Assembly (NCBI RefSeq): GCF_021590045.1
Contig: NZ_CP062221.1
Coordinates: 2,418,001 to 2,482,000 of the forward strand
Length of the DNA stretch: 64,000 nucleotides
Reading direction: 5' to 3'
From: Cellulomonas palmilytica
Lineage (GTDB): Bacteria > Actinomycetota > Actinomycetes > Actinomycetales > Cellulomonadaceae
Under the pieces are notes generated by a model, which saw nothing but the letters and a program-made list of their open reading frames with translations, was not told the origin of the DNA and did no database searches. Below are positions 9,259 through 17,214 of the stretch, in pieces. The position numbers and the translations under genes are program-made. Position 1 is the stretch's first letter; the number at the start of each line of letters is the position of its first letter.

Positions 9259-10599
9259 GTGCCCAGCAGCCAGACCACCCCGACGTCCCCGACCCTGACG
9301 GCCGCCGACGAGGTCGTCGACATCTGTCGCGAGCTCATCCGGTTCGACACGTCGAACTACGGCGACAACAGCGGACCGGGGGAGCGGGCCGCCGCGGAGT
9401 ACACCGCGACACTGCTGAGCGACGTCGGCATCGAGCCCGAGGTGTTCGAGAGCGCGCCGGGCCGCACGAGCCTCGTCGCCCGCATCGAGGGCGCGGACCG
9501 CTCGCGCCCCGCGCTCGTCCTGCACGGACACCTCGACGTCGTCCCGGCGCGCGCGCAGGACTGGACCGTCGACCCGTTCGCGGGCCACGTCGACGGGGAC
9601 CTGCTGTGGGGCCGCGGTGCGGTCGACATGAAGGACATGGACGCGATGATCCTGTCGGTCGTGCGGCAGATGGCCCGCGAGGGCCGCAGGCCCGCTCGCG
9701 ACGTCGTCCTCGCGATGTTCGCCGACGAGGAGGCGGGCGGCGCGTACGGCGCGCGCTGGGCCGTCGACAACCGTCCCGAGCTGTTCGAGGGCGCGACCGA
9801 GGCGATCAGCGAGGTCGGCGGCTTCTCGGTCGCGATCGGCGACCGTCGGGCCTACCTGCTGCAGACCGCCGAGAAGGGCCTCGCGTGGCTGCGGCTCGTC
9901 GCGGACGGGCGCGCGGGGCACGGCAGCCAGGTCTCGCCCGACAACGCGGTGACCCACGTCGCCGAGGCCGTCGCGCGGATCGGCCGGCACGCGTGGCCGC
10001 TCGACCTCACCCCGACGGTGCGCGCGCTGCTCGAGGGTGTCGCAGACCTCACCGGTCTGCCGTTCGACCCCGAGGACGAGCACGGGATCGACGCGCTCGT
10101 CGCGGCGCTCGGGTCGGCGAGCCGGTTCGTCGGCGCGACGCTGCGGCACACCACCAACCCGACGCAGCTCACGGCGGGGTACAAGGCGAACGTCATTCCC
10201 GGCCGCGCGGAGGCCGCGGTCGACACGCGGTTCCTGCCGGGGCGCGAGGAGGAGTTCTGGTCCACGTTCGGCGAGCTCGCCGGGCCGCACGTGCGTGTCG
10301 AGAAGATCCACCACGACGTCGCGCTCGAGGCGCCCACGTCGGGTGCGCTCGTCGACGCGATGACGGACGCGCTCGTGGCGGAGGACCCGCAGGCCGTGGT
10401 CCTGCCGTACACGCTCTCGGCCGGCACGGACAACAAGTCGCTGTCCCGGCTGGGGATCACCGGCTACGGGTTCGTGCCGCTGCGGCTGCCCGCCGACCTG
10501 GACTTCGCGGGCATGTTCCACGGCGTCGACGAGCGCGTGTCGATCGACGCCCTGAAGTTCGGCACGCGCGTCCTGGACCGCCTGCTCGCGACCGCCTGA
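9259..10599 (+). CDS. M20/M25/M40 family metallo-hydrolase
   Basis: The 446-aa product is a di-zinc amidohydrolase of the M20 superfamily (ArgE/DapE/carboxypeptidase G2/dipeptidase). Metal-site residues are His91 and Asp93 (HGHLDVVP), the bridging Asp123 (GAVDMKD) and Glu157/Glu158 (DEEAGG). The dimerisation domain lies roughly at 200-310. It is expected to cleave a peptide or N-acyl amino acid in the cytosol, but the substrate cannot be named from sequence. The GTG start fits the leaderless promoter just upstream and leaves a normal N-terminus. Confidence 0.92.
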   Translation: MPSSQTTPTSPTLTAADEVVDICRELIRFDTSNYGDNSGPGERAAAEYTATLLSDVGIEPEVFESAPGRTSLVARIEGADRSRPALVLHGHLDVVPARAQDWTVDPFAGHVDGDLLWGRGAVDMKDMDAMILSVVRQMAREGRRPARDVVLAMFADEEAGGAYGARWAVDNRPELFEGATEAISEVGGFSVAIGDRRAYLLQTAEKGLAWLRLVADGRAGHGSQVSPDNAVTHVAEAVARIGRHAWPLDLTPTVRALLEGVADLTGLPFDPEDEHGIDALVAALGSASRFVGATLRHTTNPTQLTAGYKANVIPGRAEAAVDTRFLPGREEEFWSTFGELAGPHVRVEKIHHDVALEAPTSGALVDAMTDALVAEDPQAVVLPYTLSAGTDNKSLSRLGITGYGFVPLRLPADLDFAGMFHGVDERVSIDALKFGTRVLDRLLATA

Positions 10600-10623
10600 G
10601 CGGTCCTCGTCGCGCGAGCCCGC

Positions 10624-10857
10624 TCAGTCGAGCGTGCTGCGCACGCGCAGGACCTTGCGGCGCAGCCACACGCGCCGCTCACCGCCCTCGTAGAGCACGG
10701 TCCGGGCCAGCTCCCAGCGGCCGTACTCGGCCTGCTCGGTGAGCAGCTGACGTGCCTCGCTGCGGCTCGTGCTGCGCGGCAGGGTGATCACCCGGTACTC
10801 GTACTGCCCGCCTTGGGCGACCCAGTCCCGGCGCCGCGGACGTGTCCCGACCGTCAT
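10624..10857 (-). CDS. DUF5703 family protein
   Basis: This 77-aa basic protein has a core of YEYRVITLPRSTSRSEAR then LLTEQAEYGRWEL, ending in Arg-rich WLRRKVLRVR. It matches the small actinobacterial DUF5703 family as I recall it, which has no established function. There is no signal peptide or membrane segment. GAGGTGACGG precedes the ATG. It is convergent with the M20 hydrolase gene. Confidence 0.8.
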   Translation of the reverse strand: MTVGTRPRRRDWVAQGGQYEYRVITLPRSTSRSEARQLLTEQAEYGRWELARTVLYEGGERRVWLRRKVLRVRSTLD

Positions 10858-11008
10858 CCGTCACCTCGTCCCCTGTCGTGGCTCGCGTCGGACGTGCGGC
10901 CATTGTGCCCCCTCGACCCGTCCGATCCACGCAGGCGGAGAGATGCGTCACAGCGGCCCGGCCGTGGGACCGGGCACGTCGGCCCTGCCGGGTGACGCGT
11001 TGCGGCGG

Positions 11009-11014
11009 TAGCGT
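11009..11014 (+). promoter_or_regulatory. -10 element of the acidic small-protein gene
   Basis: TAGCGT ends 7 nt before the ATG at 11022, consistent with a leaderless or near-leaderless transcript. Confidence 0.5.
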
Positions 11015-11021
11015 TCGGGGC

Positions 11022-11342
11022 ATGACCGTCGACCCCCGTGCCGCGCTGGACCGATTCATCGCCGCGCTCGAGGCGCACTACAACGCCGTCGTCGCGCGCA
11101 AGGGCGAGGACGACCCTGCGGTCGACGACGCCTACGACGTGCTCGCGGACGCGTTCGAGGTGTACGACGACGCGCTCGGCACGATCCACGGGGAGGCCAC
11201 GCCGTTCTACCTCGCCGAGGAGGAGGACGACGAGGACGAGTACGAGGACGACGTCGACGACGCGGACGACGCCGACGACGACACCGACGGCGACTTCGAC
11301 GACGAGTACGACGACGAGATCGAGGTCGAGCCGGCGCGCTGA
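11022..11342 (+). CDS. small protein with strongly acidic C-terminal tail
   Basis: The 106-aa product has a helical N-terminal domain (about 1-66: ALDRFIAALEAHYNAVVARKG and a following DAYDVLADAFEVYDDAL) and a C-terminal tail of almost only Asp/Glu from about residue 68. Similar actinobacterial proteins are sometimes labelled 'primosomal protein', but nothing here shows a primosome role and I do not adopt that name. The tail could mimic nucleic acid or bind a basic partner; this is conjecture. It is convergent with the aldo/keto reductase gene, 6 bp away. Confidence 0.75.
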   Translation: MTVDPRAALDRFIAALEAHYNAVVARKGEDDPAVDDAYDVLADAFEVYDDALGTIHGEATPFYLAEEEDDEDEYEDDVDDADDADDDTDGDFDDEYDDEIEVEPAR

Positions 11343-11348
11343 GCGGCC

Positions 11349-12320
11349 TCAGAACCGCTCGGGGTAGCCCACCGTCGGCGCGGAGACGTCGTCGAGCGCC
11401 TGGACGATCTCGTCCGGCAGCTCGAGGTCGAGCGACGAGAGCGCACCGCGCAGCTGCGCCGACGTGCGCGCCCCGACGACCGCACCCGCCACGCCCTCGC
11501 GGTGGGCGAGCCACGCGAGCGCGACCTCGAGGGGCTGGCGCTGCAGGCCGCTCGCGGCGGTGACGACCGCGTCGACCACGGCCGACGCGGACCCCGTCAG
11601 GTACGGCTGCACGAAGCCCGCGAGGTGCGGTGAGGCCGCGCGCGAGTCGGCGGGGACCGTGCGGCGGTACTTGCCGGTGAGCACGCCCCGCCCGAGCGGC
11701 GACCACGCGAGGACACCGGCACCCAGCGCCCGCGCGGCGGGCAGCACCTCGCGCTCGATGCCGCGCTGCAGCAGCGAGTACTCCATCTCGACGGCGGCGA
11801 GCCCGACGTGGTCACGCACGTCGTCGAGCAGTCCGGCGAGCCGCGCGACCTGCCAGCCGGGGTGGTTCGCGACGCCCACGTAGCGCGCGCGGCCCGACAG
11901 CACGGCCTGGCGCAGCGCGGACGCGGTCTCCTCGAGCGGCGTGCGCGGGTCGGGCGTCTGCACGAGGAACAGGTCGACGTGGTCGGTGCGCAGGCGCGCG
12001 AGGGACGCGTCGAGCGAGGCGAGCAGGCCACCGCGGGACGCGTCGACCGTTGGGCCGTCGGCGGTGCGCCGCACGCCCGCCTTGGTGCACAGCACGAGGT
12101 CCTCGCGCGGCACCACGTCGCCGATGAGCGAGCCCAGGAGCTCCTCGGCCCCGCCGTCCGCGTACGAGGCCGAGGTGTCGACGAGCGAGCCGCCCGCGCC
12201 GACGAGGTCGCGCAGCAGCTCGGCCGCCTCGTGCTCGTCGGTGTCGCGGCTCCAGGTCATCGTGCCCAGGCCGATCCGCGACACGCGCAGGCCCGTGCGG
12301 CCCACGTGACGATGCTCCAT
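11349..12320 (-). CDS. aldo/keto reductase family oxidoreductase
   Basis: The 323-aa product is a TIM-barrel NADPH-dependent oxidoreductase of the AKR superfamily. It has the N-terminal signature GRTGLRVSRIGLGTMTW, Asp48 and Tyr53 (DTSASYADGG) and Lys80 (CTKAGVR). The tetrad position that is usually His, in the DLxxxxH motif, is Gln here (DLFLVQTPD, residue 121), so catalysis on ordinary carbonyls may be altered. The natural substrate is unknown. The start is fixed by the family N-terminus and a TAGGGT motif 8 nt upstream on the minus strand. Confidence 0.9.
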   Translation of the reverse strand: MEHRHVGRTGLRVSRIGLGTMTWSRDTDEHEAAELLRDLVGAGGSLVDTSASYADGGAEELLGSLIGDVVPREDLVLCTKAGVRRTADGPTVDASRGGLLASLDASLARLRTDHVDLFLVQTPDPRTPLEETASALRQAVLSGRARYVGVANHPGWQVARLAGLLDDVRDHVGLAAVEMEYSLLQRGIEREVLPAARALGAGVLAWSPLGRGVLTGKYRRTVPADSRAASPHLAGFVQPYLTGSASAVVDAVVTAASGLQRQPLEVALAWLAHREGVAGAVVGARTSAQLRGALSSLDLELPDEIVQALDDVSAPTVGYPERF

Positions 12321-12328
12321 GGTGCGCC

Positions 12329-12334
12329 ACCCTA
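12329..12334 (-). promoter_or_regulatory. -10 element, leaderless start of aldo/keto reductase
   Basis: On the minus strand TAGGGT ends 8 nt before the ATG at 12320. Confidence 0.5.
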
Positions 12335-12377
12335 GCCCGGCGACCTGCGCGTTGAGGGAGGTCGGGCGTTCGGGAGA

Positions 12378-12383
12378 TATCGT
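12378..12383 (+). promoter_or_regulatory. -10 element upstream of uppP
   Basis: TATCGT ends 8 nt before the GTG at 12392 without an intervening Shine-Dalgarno sequence. Confidence 0.5.
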
Positions 12384-12391
12384 GGCGGCCC

Positions 12392-13291
12392 GTGGCAGAG
12401 ATCAGCGGGTTCGACGCAATCATCTTGGGTCTGGTGCAGGGGCTCACCGAGTTCCTGCCCGTCTCGTCCAGCGCGCACCTGCGGATCGTGGGCGACCTGA
12501 TGGGCGGCGACCCGGGCGCGGCGTTCACCGCGATCACCCAGCTCGGCACCGAGACGGCGGTGCTCCTGTACTTCCGCCACGACATCAAGCGGATCGTGCT
12601 CGCGTGGTGGCACGCGCTGCGCGGGCGCTACGGCACGGACATGCGCGCACGCCTCGGCGCCCCGCGCGGCGAGCGGCCGGACCACGACGCGCTCATGGCG
12701 TGGTTCATCGCGGCGGGCTCGGTGCCGATCGTCGTGCTCGGCCTGGCGTTCCAGGACTCGATCGAGAACACGTTCCGCAACCTGTGGCTCGTCGTCGCGA
12801 CGCTCGCGATCTTCGCGGTCCTGCTCGGCTGGGCCGACAAGGTCGGACGGCACGCGCGGCCGCTCGAGGAGCTGACCGTGCGCGACGCGGTGAAGTTCGG
12901 GTTCTGGCAGGCGCTCGCGCTCATCCCGGGCGTCTCGCGGTCGGGCGGCACCATCACCGGCGGTCTGCTCATGGGCTACACCCGCGAGGCTGCCGCCCGG
13001 TACTCGTTCCTGCTGGCCATCCCCGCCGTGTTCGGCTCGGGGCTGTACCAGCTCGCGAAGTCGGTCGACGACTTCGGGAAGGCCGGGACGCCCGGCTTCG
13101 GGGTCACGCTGCTCGCGACCGTCGTCGCGTTCGCCGTCGGCTACCTCGTGATCATCGCGTTCCTGAAGATCGTCTCGACGTTCAGCTACAAGCCGTTCGT
13201 CTACTACCGCCTCGGCCTGGCCGCGCTCGTCGTCGTGCTCCTGCTCACGGGTGCGGTCGACGCGATGCCCGCCGAGGTCGCCGCGGAGTGA
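12392..13291 (+). CDS. uppP: undecaprenyl-diphosphate phosphatase
   Basis: The 299-aa polytopic membrane protein belongs to the BacA/UppP family. It dephosphorylates undecaprenyl diphosphate to recycle the lipid carrier of cell-wall synthesis, and overexpression of family members gives bacitracin resistance. The (E/Q)xxxE-type motif [14 protein letters not shown] (about 16-29) and PGVSRSG (179-185), which form the active site, are both intact. It has about eight hydrophobic segments. The GTG start coincides with the conserved N-terminus. It is convergent with corA, 10 bp away. Confidence 0.96.
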   Translation: MAEISGFDAIILGLVQGLTEFLPVSSSAHLRIVGDLMGGDPGAAFTAITQLGTETAVLLYFRHDIKRIVLAWWHALRGRYGTDMRARLGAPRGERPDHDALMAWFIAAGSVPIVVLGLAFQDSIENTFRNLWLVVATLAIFAVLLGWADKVGRHARPLEELTVRDAVKFGFWQALALIPGVSRSGGTITGGLLMGYTREAAARYSFLLAIPAVFGSGLYQLAKSVDDFGKAGTPGFGVTLLATVVAFAVGYLVIIAFLKIVSTFSYKPFVYYRLGLAALVVVLLLTGAVDAMPAEVAAE

Positions 13292-13301
13292 CTCCCGGCG
13301 C

Positions 13302-14360
13302 TCACAGCCAGCCGGAGCGCCGGAACGCGTGGTGCAGCAGGCCGCACGCCACCGCCATGAGCGCGAGCGCGAGCGGGTAGCCGAGCCGCCAGTCGAGCTC
13401 CGGCATGTACCGGAAGTTCATGCCGTAGACCCCCGCGACGAGCGTGGGCACGGTGATCATCGCGGCCCACGCGGAGATCTTGCGCATGTCCTCGTTCTGC
13501 CGCACCGACACCGCGCTCAGGTGGACCGAGAGCATCGCGTCGAGCAGGCCGTCGTGCGCGTCCAGGTGGGCGTCGACGCGGTCCGAGCGCTCGCGCACGC
13601 GACGCAGCCACGCGCTCGACGCCGCCAGGCCCGGCACGGGTCGGTCCTCGGCACGCGCCTCCTGCGCCTCGGCCTCGAGCTCGGGAAGCGCGCTCGTCAT
13701 CGGGCCGAGCGCACGCCGGGCCTCGGCGATCTCGCGCTTGAGCCCGTACACGGCACCCAGCGAGTCCTCGTCGCGGTCGGGCCGTCGGCCGCGGACCGGC
13801 GGCTCCACGACGAGCTGCTCGAGCCGTGCGACCGCGTCACCCAGCCCGGTCTCCACGTCGGACGCGCGTGTCACGAGCGTCAGCAGGATCGCGGCGAGCA
13901 CCTGCCGGGTCCCGGTATCCGGCACGGGCAGCCCGCCGCACAGCCGGTGCGCCGCGGACGCGAGCACGCCCGCGTCGCCCTGCTCCCACGCGATGACGAG
14001 CCGGTCCGTCATGACGCAGGTCAGCGCGCCCGTGCGCACGTCTTGGGACGCCTCGACGTAGGTCACGGTCGGGACGGTCAGCAGGATCTCGCCGGCGCCT
14101 GACCGGTTCACGTGCCCGCGCACGTGCCGCCCCGAGTCGTCCACCTGGCCGCCCGGGCTCCGCCCCAGGGTCGTGAGCGGGTGCTCGTCGAGCATCGCCA
14201 GGCCCTGCTCGCTGACGCCGCCGCGGCGCGCCAGGTCGAGCAGCGCGGCGCCGTCTCCCACGACGACCCACGCCAGCCCGGGCCCCGGGACACCCGGCAC
14301 CTGGGACACCTCGCGCCACCCGTGCTCGTCGCGCACGTACGCGCGCCGTTCGCCGCTCAC
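13302..14360 (-). CDS. corA: CorA family magnesium/divalent cation transporter
   Basis: The 352-aa product has a large cytosolic N-terminal domain and two C-terminal membrane helices. The signature YGMNF, which forms the pore mouth, lies just after the first helix (TVPTLVAGVYGMNF). The family moves Mg2+, and in some members Co2+ or Ni2+, across the cytoplasmic membrane as a pentamer. I chose the GTG at 14360 because a CACAAT -10 motif lies 6 nt upstream. The longer reading from 14411 would put the promoter inside the gene. Confidence 0.92.
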   Translation of the reverse strand: MSGERRAYVRDEHGWREVSQVPGVPGPGLAWVVVGDGAALLDLARRGGVSEQGLAMLDEHPLTTLGRSPGGQVDDSGRHVRGHVNRSGAGEILLTVPTVTYVEASQDVRTGALTCVMTDRLVIAWEQGDAGVLASAAHRLCGGLPVPDTGTRQVLAAILLTLVTRASDVETGLGDAVARLEQLVVEPPVRGRRPDRDEDSLGAVYGLKREIAEARRALGPMTSALPELEAEAQEARAEDRPVPGLAASSAWLRRVRERSDRVDAHLDAHDGLLDAMLSVHLSAVSVRQNEDMRKISAWAAMITVPTLVAGVYGMNFRYMPELDWRLGYPLALALMAVACGLLHHAFRRSGWL

Positions 14361-14366
14361 CCGGCG

Positions 14367-14372
14367 ATTGTG
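14367..14372 (-). promoter_or_regulatory. -10 element, leaderless start of corA
   Basis: On the minus strand CACAAT ends 6 nt before the GTG at 14360. Confidence 0.45.
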
Positions 14373-14418
14373 TCGCGGACCGCACCGCGGCGCTTCGCAG
14401 CGGGCCCTCACGCCCCGT

Positions 14419-14424
14419 TAGGCT
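14419..14424 (+). promoter_or_regulatory. -10 element, leaderless start of mshC
   Basis: TAGGCT ends 6 nt before the GTG at 14431. Confidence 0.55.
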
Positions 14425-14430
14425 GCGCTC

Positions 14431-15690
14431 GTGCTCACCTGGCCGGCCCCGCAGATCCCCGAGCTCCCCGGCCACGGCGGCCCCGTCCGCGTGCGCGACT
14501 CGTCCTCGGGCGAGCTCGTCGTGGCGGCACCCGGCGAGGACGCGTCGCTGTACGTGTGCGGCATCACGCCGTACGACGCGACGCACCTCGGCCACGCGGC
14601 GACCTACGTCGCGTTCGACGTCCTGGGTCGGGCTTGGCGCGACGAGGGCAAGAAGGTGCGCTACGCGTCGAACGTCACCGACGTCGACGACCCGCTGCTC
14701 GAGCGCGCGACCGCGACGGGCGTCGACTGGCGCGAGCTCGCCGACGACCAGGTCGCGCTGTACTGCGAGGACATGACCGCGCTCGGCGTCGTCCCGCCCG
14801 ACGCGTGGGCCGGGGTCGTGGAGTCGATCCCGCGGATCGTCGCCGCCGTCGAGAAGCTCGTCGCGGACGGCGCCGCCTACCGGGTGCCCGCGCCCGATGC
14901 GGCCGGCGACGACGTGTACGCCGACCTCACGGCCGACGAGCGCTTCGGCGGCGTCGCGCACCTCGACGGCTCGACGATGCTCGCCCAGTTCGCCGAGCGC
15001 GGGGGAGACCCCGACCGGGCCGGCAAGCGCGCACCGCTCGACCCGCTGCTGTGGCGCGCCGCGCGCGACGGCGAGCCGTCGTGGGACGGCGGGTCGCTCG
15101 GCGCGGGTCGTCCCGGCTGGCACATCGAGTGCGCCGTGATCGCGGGCGACGCGCTCGGTGGCTCGTTCGACGTCGAGGGGGGCGGGTCCGACCTGCTGTT
15201 CCCGCACCACGAGATGAGCACCTCGCACCTGCGCCTGCTGTCCGGCGGCACCGGTGGTCGGGTCCACGTGCACGCCGGCATGGTCGGCCTCGACGGCGAG
15301 AAGATGAGCAAGTCGCGCGGCAACCTCGTGCTCGTCTCCGCGCTGCGCGCGGCCGGTGTCGACCCGATGGCGATCCGGCTCGCGATCCTGGCGCACCGCT
15401 ACCGCGACGACTGGGACTGGACCGACGCCGGGCTCGTCGCCGCGCAGGAGCGACTCGCGCGGTGGCGCCGGGCGATGTCCGGCAACGGCGGCGCGGACTC
15501 CGCGCCCGTGCTCGACGCCGTGCGTGCCGCCGTGGCCGACGACCTCGACACGCCGCGCGCGCTGGCGGTCGTCGACGCGTGGGCCGCGCAGACGCTCGCC
15601 GACTCGCAGGACGGCGGCGCGTGCTTCGTCGAGGGCGCACCCGGCGTCGTGGCGCGCACGATCGACGCGCTGCTCGGCGTCCGTCTCTAG
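14431..15690 (+). CDS. mshC: mycothiol biosynthesis cysteine ligase MshC
   Basis: The 419-aa product is the class-I cysteinyl-tRNA-synthetase-like ligase that joins cysteine to glucosaminyl-inositol (GlcN-Ins) using ATP, the penultimate step of mycothiol synthesis. The zinc Cys43 is in [17 protein letters not shown], which also carries the HIGH-type motif as HLGH. KMSKS is at 291-295. It lacks the tRNA anticodon-binding extension of true CysRS. Mycothiol is the actinobacterial glutathione substitute, so the gene supports the taxonomic call. It is convergent with the PAC2-family gene. Confidence 0.96.
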   Translation: MLTWPAPQIPELPGHGGPVRVRDSSSGELVVAAPGEDASLYVCGITPYDATHLGHAATYVAFDVLGRAWRDEGKKVRYASNVTDVDDPLLERATATGVDWRELADDQVALYCEDMTALGVVPPDAWAGVVESIPRIVAAVEKLVADGAAYRVPAPDAAGDDVYADLTADERFGGVAHLDGSTMLAQFAERGGDPDRAGKRAPLDPLLWRAARDGEPSWDGGSLGAGRPGWHIECAVIAGDALGGSFDVEGGGSDLLFPHHEMSTSHLRLLSGGTGGRVHVHAGMVGLDGEKMSKSRGNLVLVSALRAAGVDPMAIRLAILAHRYRDDWDWTDAGLVAAQERLARWRRAMSGNGGADSAPVLDAVRAAVADDLDTPRALAVVDAWAAQTLADSQDGGACFVEGAPGVVARTIDALLGVRL

Positions 15691-15735
15691 CCCGACGGTC
15701 GTCCGGCGCCGCGGACCCCCGGCGGTCGGCGTGCG

Positions 15736-16590
15736 TCAGGCGCTGCCCGTGCCCTTGTCGCGGCGGCGCAGGTAGCGCTCGAACTCCTCGGCGATCGCGT
15801 CGCCGGACGCCTCGGGCAGGTCGACCGTGTCCTTGGCCTCCTCGAGCTGGCGCACGTACTCGCCGATCTCGCCGTCCTCGCCCGCGAGCTCGTCGACGCC
15901 CGCCTGCCACGCCGCGGCCTCGTCGGGCAGGTCGCCCATCGCGATGGGCTCGCCGAGCACCTCCTCGAGGCGACGCAGGATCGCGAGCGTCGCCTTGGGC
16001 GACGGCGGGTGCGCCACGTAGTGCGGCACCGCGGCCCAGAGCGACATCGCCGCCAGGCCGCGCGCGCCCGCCTCGTGCTGCAGCACGCCGACGATGCCCG
16101 TCGGGCCCTCGTACGTGCTCGGCTCGACGCCGAGCAGGTCGCGCACGTCCCCGTCGTCCGACGTCACCGTCACGGGGATCGGACGGCTGTGCGGCACGTC
16201 CGCCAGCAGCGCGCCGACCGTCACGACGGTGTCCACCTCGAGCGTCGCCGCGATGTCGAGCAGCTCGTGGCAGTACCGGCGCCACCGCATCGACGGCTCG
16301 ATGCCGTGCACGAGCACGACGCGCCGACCCGAGTGCGGCGCGGTCGCGACGACCACCGCGGTCGTCGGCCACGTGATCTCACGCGTGCCGTCCTCGCGCA
16401 GCGCGACGTGCGGGCGGTTGACCTGGAAGTCGTGGTACTCCTCCGGATCGAGCTCGTCGACGTGCTCGGCGTGCCACGCGTCGTGCAGGTGCTCGAGCGC
16501 GTGCGTCGCGGCACCGCCCGCGTCGTTCCAGCCCTCGAAGGCGGCGAGCAGGACCGTGCGGTCCGCGGGCAGCTCGTGGGAGTCGCTCAT
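15736..16590 (-). CDS. PAC2 family protein
   Basis: The 284-aa product starts RTVLLAAFEGWNDAGGAATHALEHL and contains VLVHGIEPSMRWRRYCHELLD and VTVGALLADVPHSRPIPV, typical of the actinobacterial PAC2 (proteasome assembly chaperone 2-like) family. The fold is related to eukaryotic proteasome-assembly factors, but no bacterial function is established. The proteasome genes lie only 5-15 kb away. The ATG follows a TACGCT -10 motif by 6 nt. The C-terminal third is acidic and helical. Confidence 0.9.
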   Translation of the reverse strand: MSDSHELPADRTVLLAAFEGWNDAGGAATHALEHLHDAWHAEHVDELDPEEYHDFQVNRPHVALREDGTREITWPTTAVVVATAPHSGRRVVLVHGIEPSMRWRRYCHELLDIAATLEVDTVVTVGALLADVPHSRPIPVTVTSDDGDVRDLLGVEPSTYEGPTGIVGVLQHEAGARGLAAMSLWAAVPHYVAHPPSPKATLAILRRLEEVLGEPIAMGDLPDEAAAWQAGVDELAGEDGEIGEYVRQLEEAKDTVDLPEASGDAIAEEFERYLRRRDKGTGSA

Positions 16591-16596
16591 CGGTCC

Positions 16597-16602
16597 AGCG
16601 TA
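16597..16602 (-). promoter_or_regulatory. -10 element, leaderless start of the PAC2 gene
   Basis: On the minus strand TACGCT ends 6 nt before the ATG at 16590. Confidence 0.5.
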
Positions 16603-16619
16603 GGCCGCGCACGCCGACG

Positions 16620-16670
16620 GGCACCCGCGGGGCGCCGCCGGACGGGTGACGCGAGGGCCACGCGGGTGCC
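16620..16670. terminator. hairpin downstream of the small lipoprotein gene
   Basis: GGCACCCGCG (16620-16629) and its exact complement (16661-16670) flank a 31-nt GC-rich centre. It lies between the lipoprotein gene stop and the PAC2 promoter, both on the minus strand. It could end the upstream transcript; there is no T-run. Confidence 0.4.
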
Positions 16671-16691
16671 GCCGCGAAAGCCGACGTGCGC

Positions 16692-16727
16692 GCCGACGCG
16701 CGGGCCGACGCGCGGGCCGACGCGGCG
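16692..16727. repeat. 12-bp tandem repeat directly after a stop codon
   Basis: Two identical copies of gccgacgcgcgg (16692-16703, 16704-16715) and a third that differs at its end (16716-16727) abut the stop codon of the small lipoprotein gene on its downstream side. Confidence 0.8.
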
Positions 16728-17012
16728 TCAGTGGCGGCGGCTGCCGGCGATCACGGGTCCCGAGAACAGCGCGATCCCGAGCATGAAGCCGAAGTCGTAC
16801 CAGTTCCCGTTGTTGTCGACCTCGTAGATCGAGACCGTGTCGGTGAACAGCGACACGATGAACGTGACCGGCAGGATCATGCCGTGCCACAGGCCCCACC
16901 AGAAGTTCGCGCCGCTCGGCGTCTGCTCGACGTTCGCGCCCGCGGCGCACGCGCCCAGGAGCACGAGCACCCCCAGGACGACGACCAGCGCGGTACCCGT
17001 CCGACGGGCCAT
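16728..17012 (-). CDS. small predicted membrane lipoprotein
   Basis: The 94-aa product has a positively charged start, a hydrophobic stretch ending in a lipobox-like LLGACAAG (Cys22), and then two more hydrophobic segments separated by a short polar loop (EVDNNGNWYDF). It may be anchored by lipid, by helices, or both, and the prolipoprotein transferase Lgt is encoded in this window. GGAGGTGGGGG precedes the ATG. I do not recognise a characterised family, though small 'YDFGF' membrane proteins of this type occur in other bacteria. The gene stands alone between PAC2 and a divergent HAD gene. Confidence 0.75.
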   Translation of the reverse strand: MARRTGTALVVVLGVLVLLGACAAGANVEQTPSGANFWWGLWHGMILPVTFIVSLFTDTVSIYEVDNNGNWYDFGFMLGIALFSGPVIAGSRRH

Positions 17013-17037
17013 GGCCCCCACCTCCGTGCCGAGCGAC

Positions 17038-17060
17038 GTCACCGGCGACGCGCCGGTGAC
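17038..17060. repeat. 10-bp inverted repeat upstream of the small lipoprotein gene
   Basis: GTCACCGGCG (17038-17047) and its exact complement (17051-17060) are separated by 3 nt, 26 nt upstream of the lipoprotein start. It could be an operator or a leader hairpin. Confidence 0.5.
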
Positions 17061-17141
17061 GAGCCCAGTGAACCGCGCGCTCCGCTCGGCGTCGAGGGCA
17101 ACCGCGCGCTCGGCGCGGCAGGGCCGCCGGGTGGACCGGCG

Positions 17142-17147
17142 TAGGGT
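17142..17147 (+). promoter_or_regulatory. putative -10 element upstream of the HAD hydrolase
   Basis: TAGGGT lies 67 nt before the GTG start at 17215, giving a leader of about 60 nt that ends with a GGAGA ribosome binding site. Confidence 0.4.
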
Positions 17148-17214
17148 CGACCGCGACTGCGAGCCACCCGGACCGACCGCTGCACTGCTCGCGCCGACAC
17201 CCCACGGAGACGAC

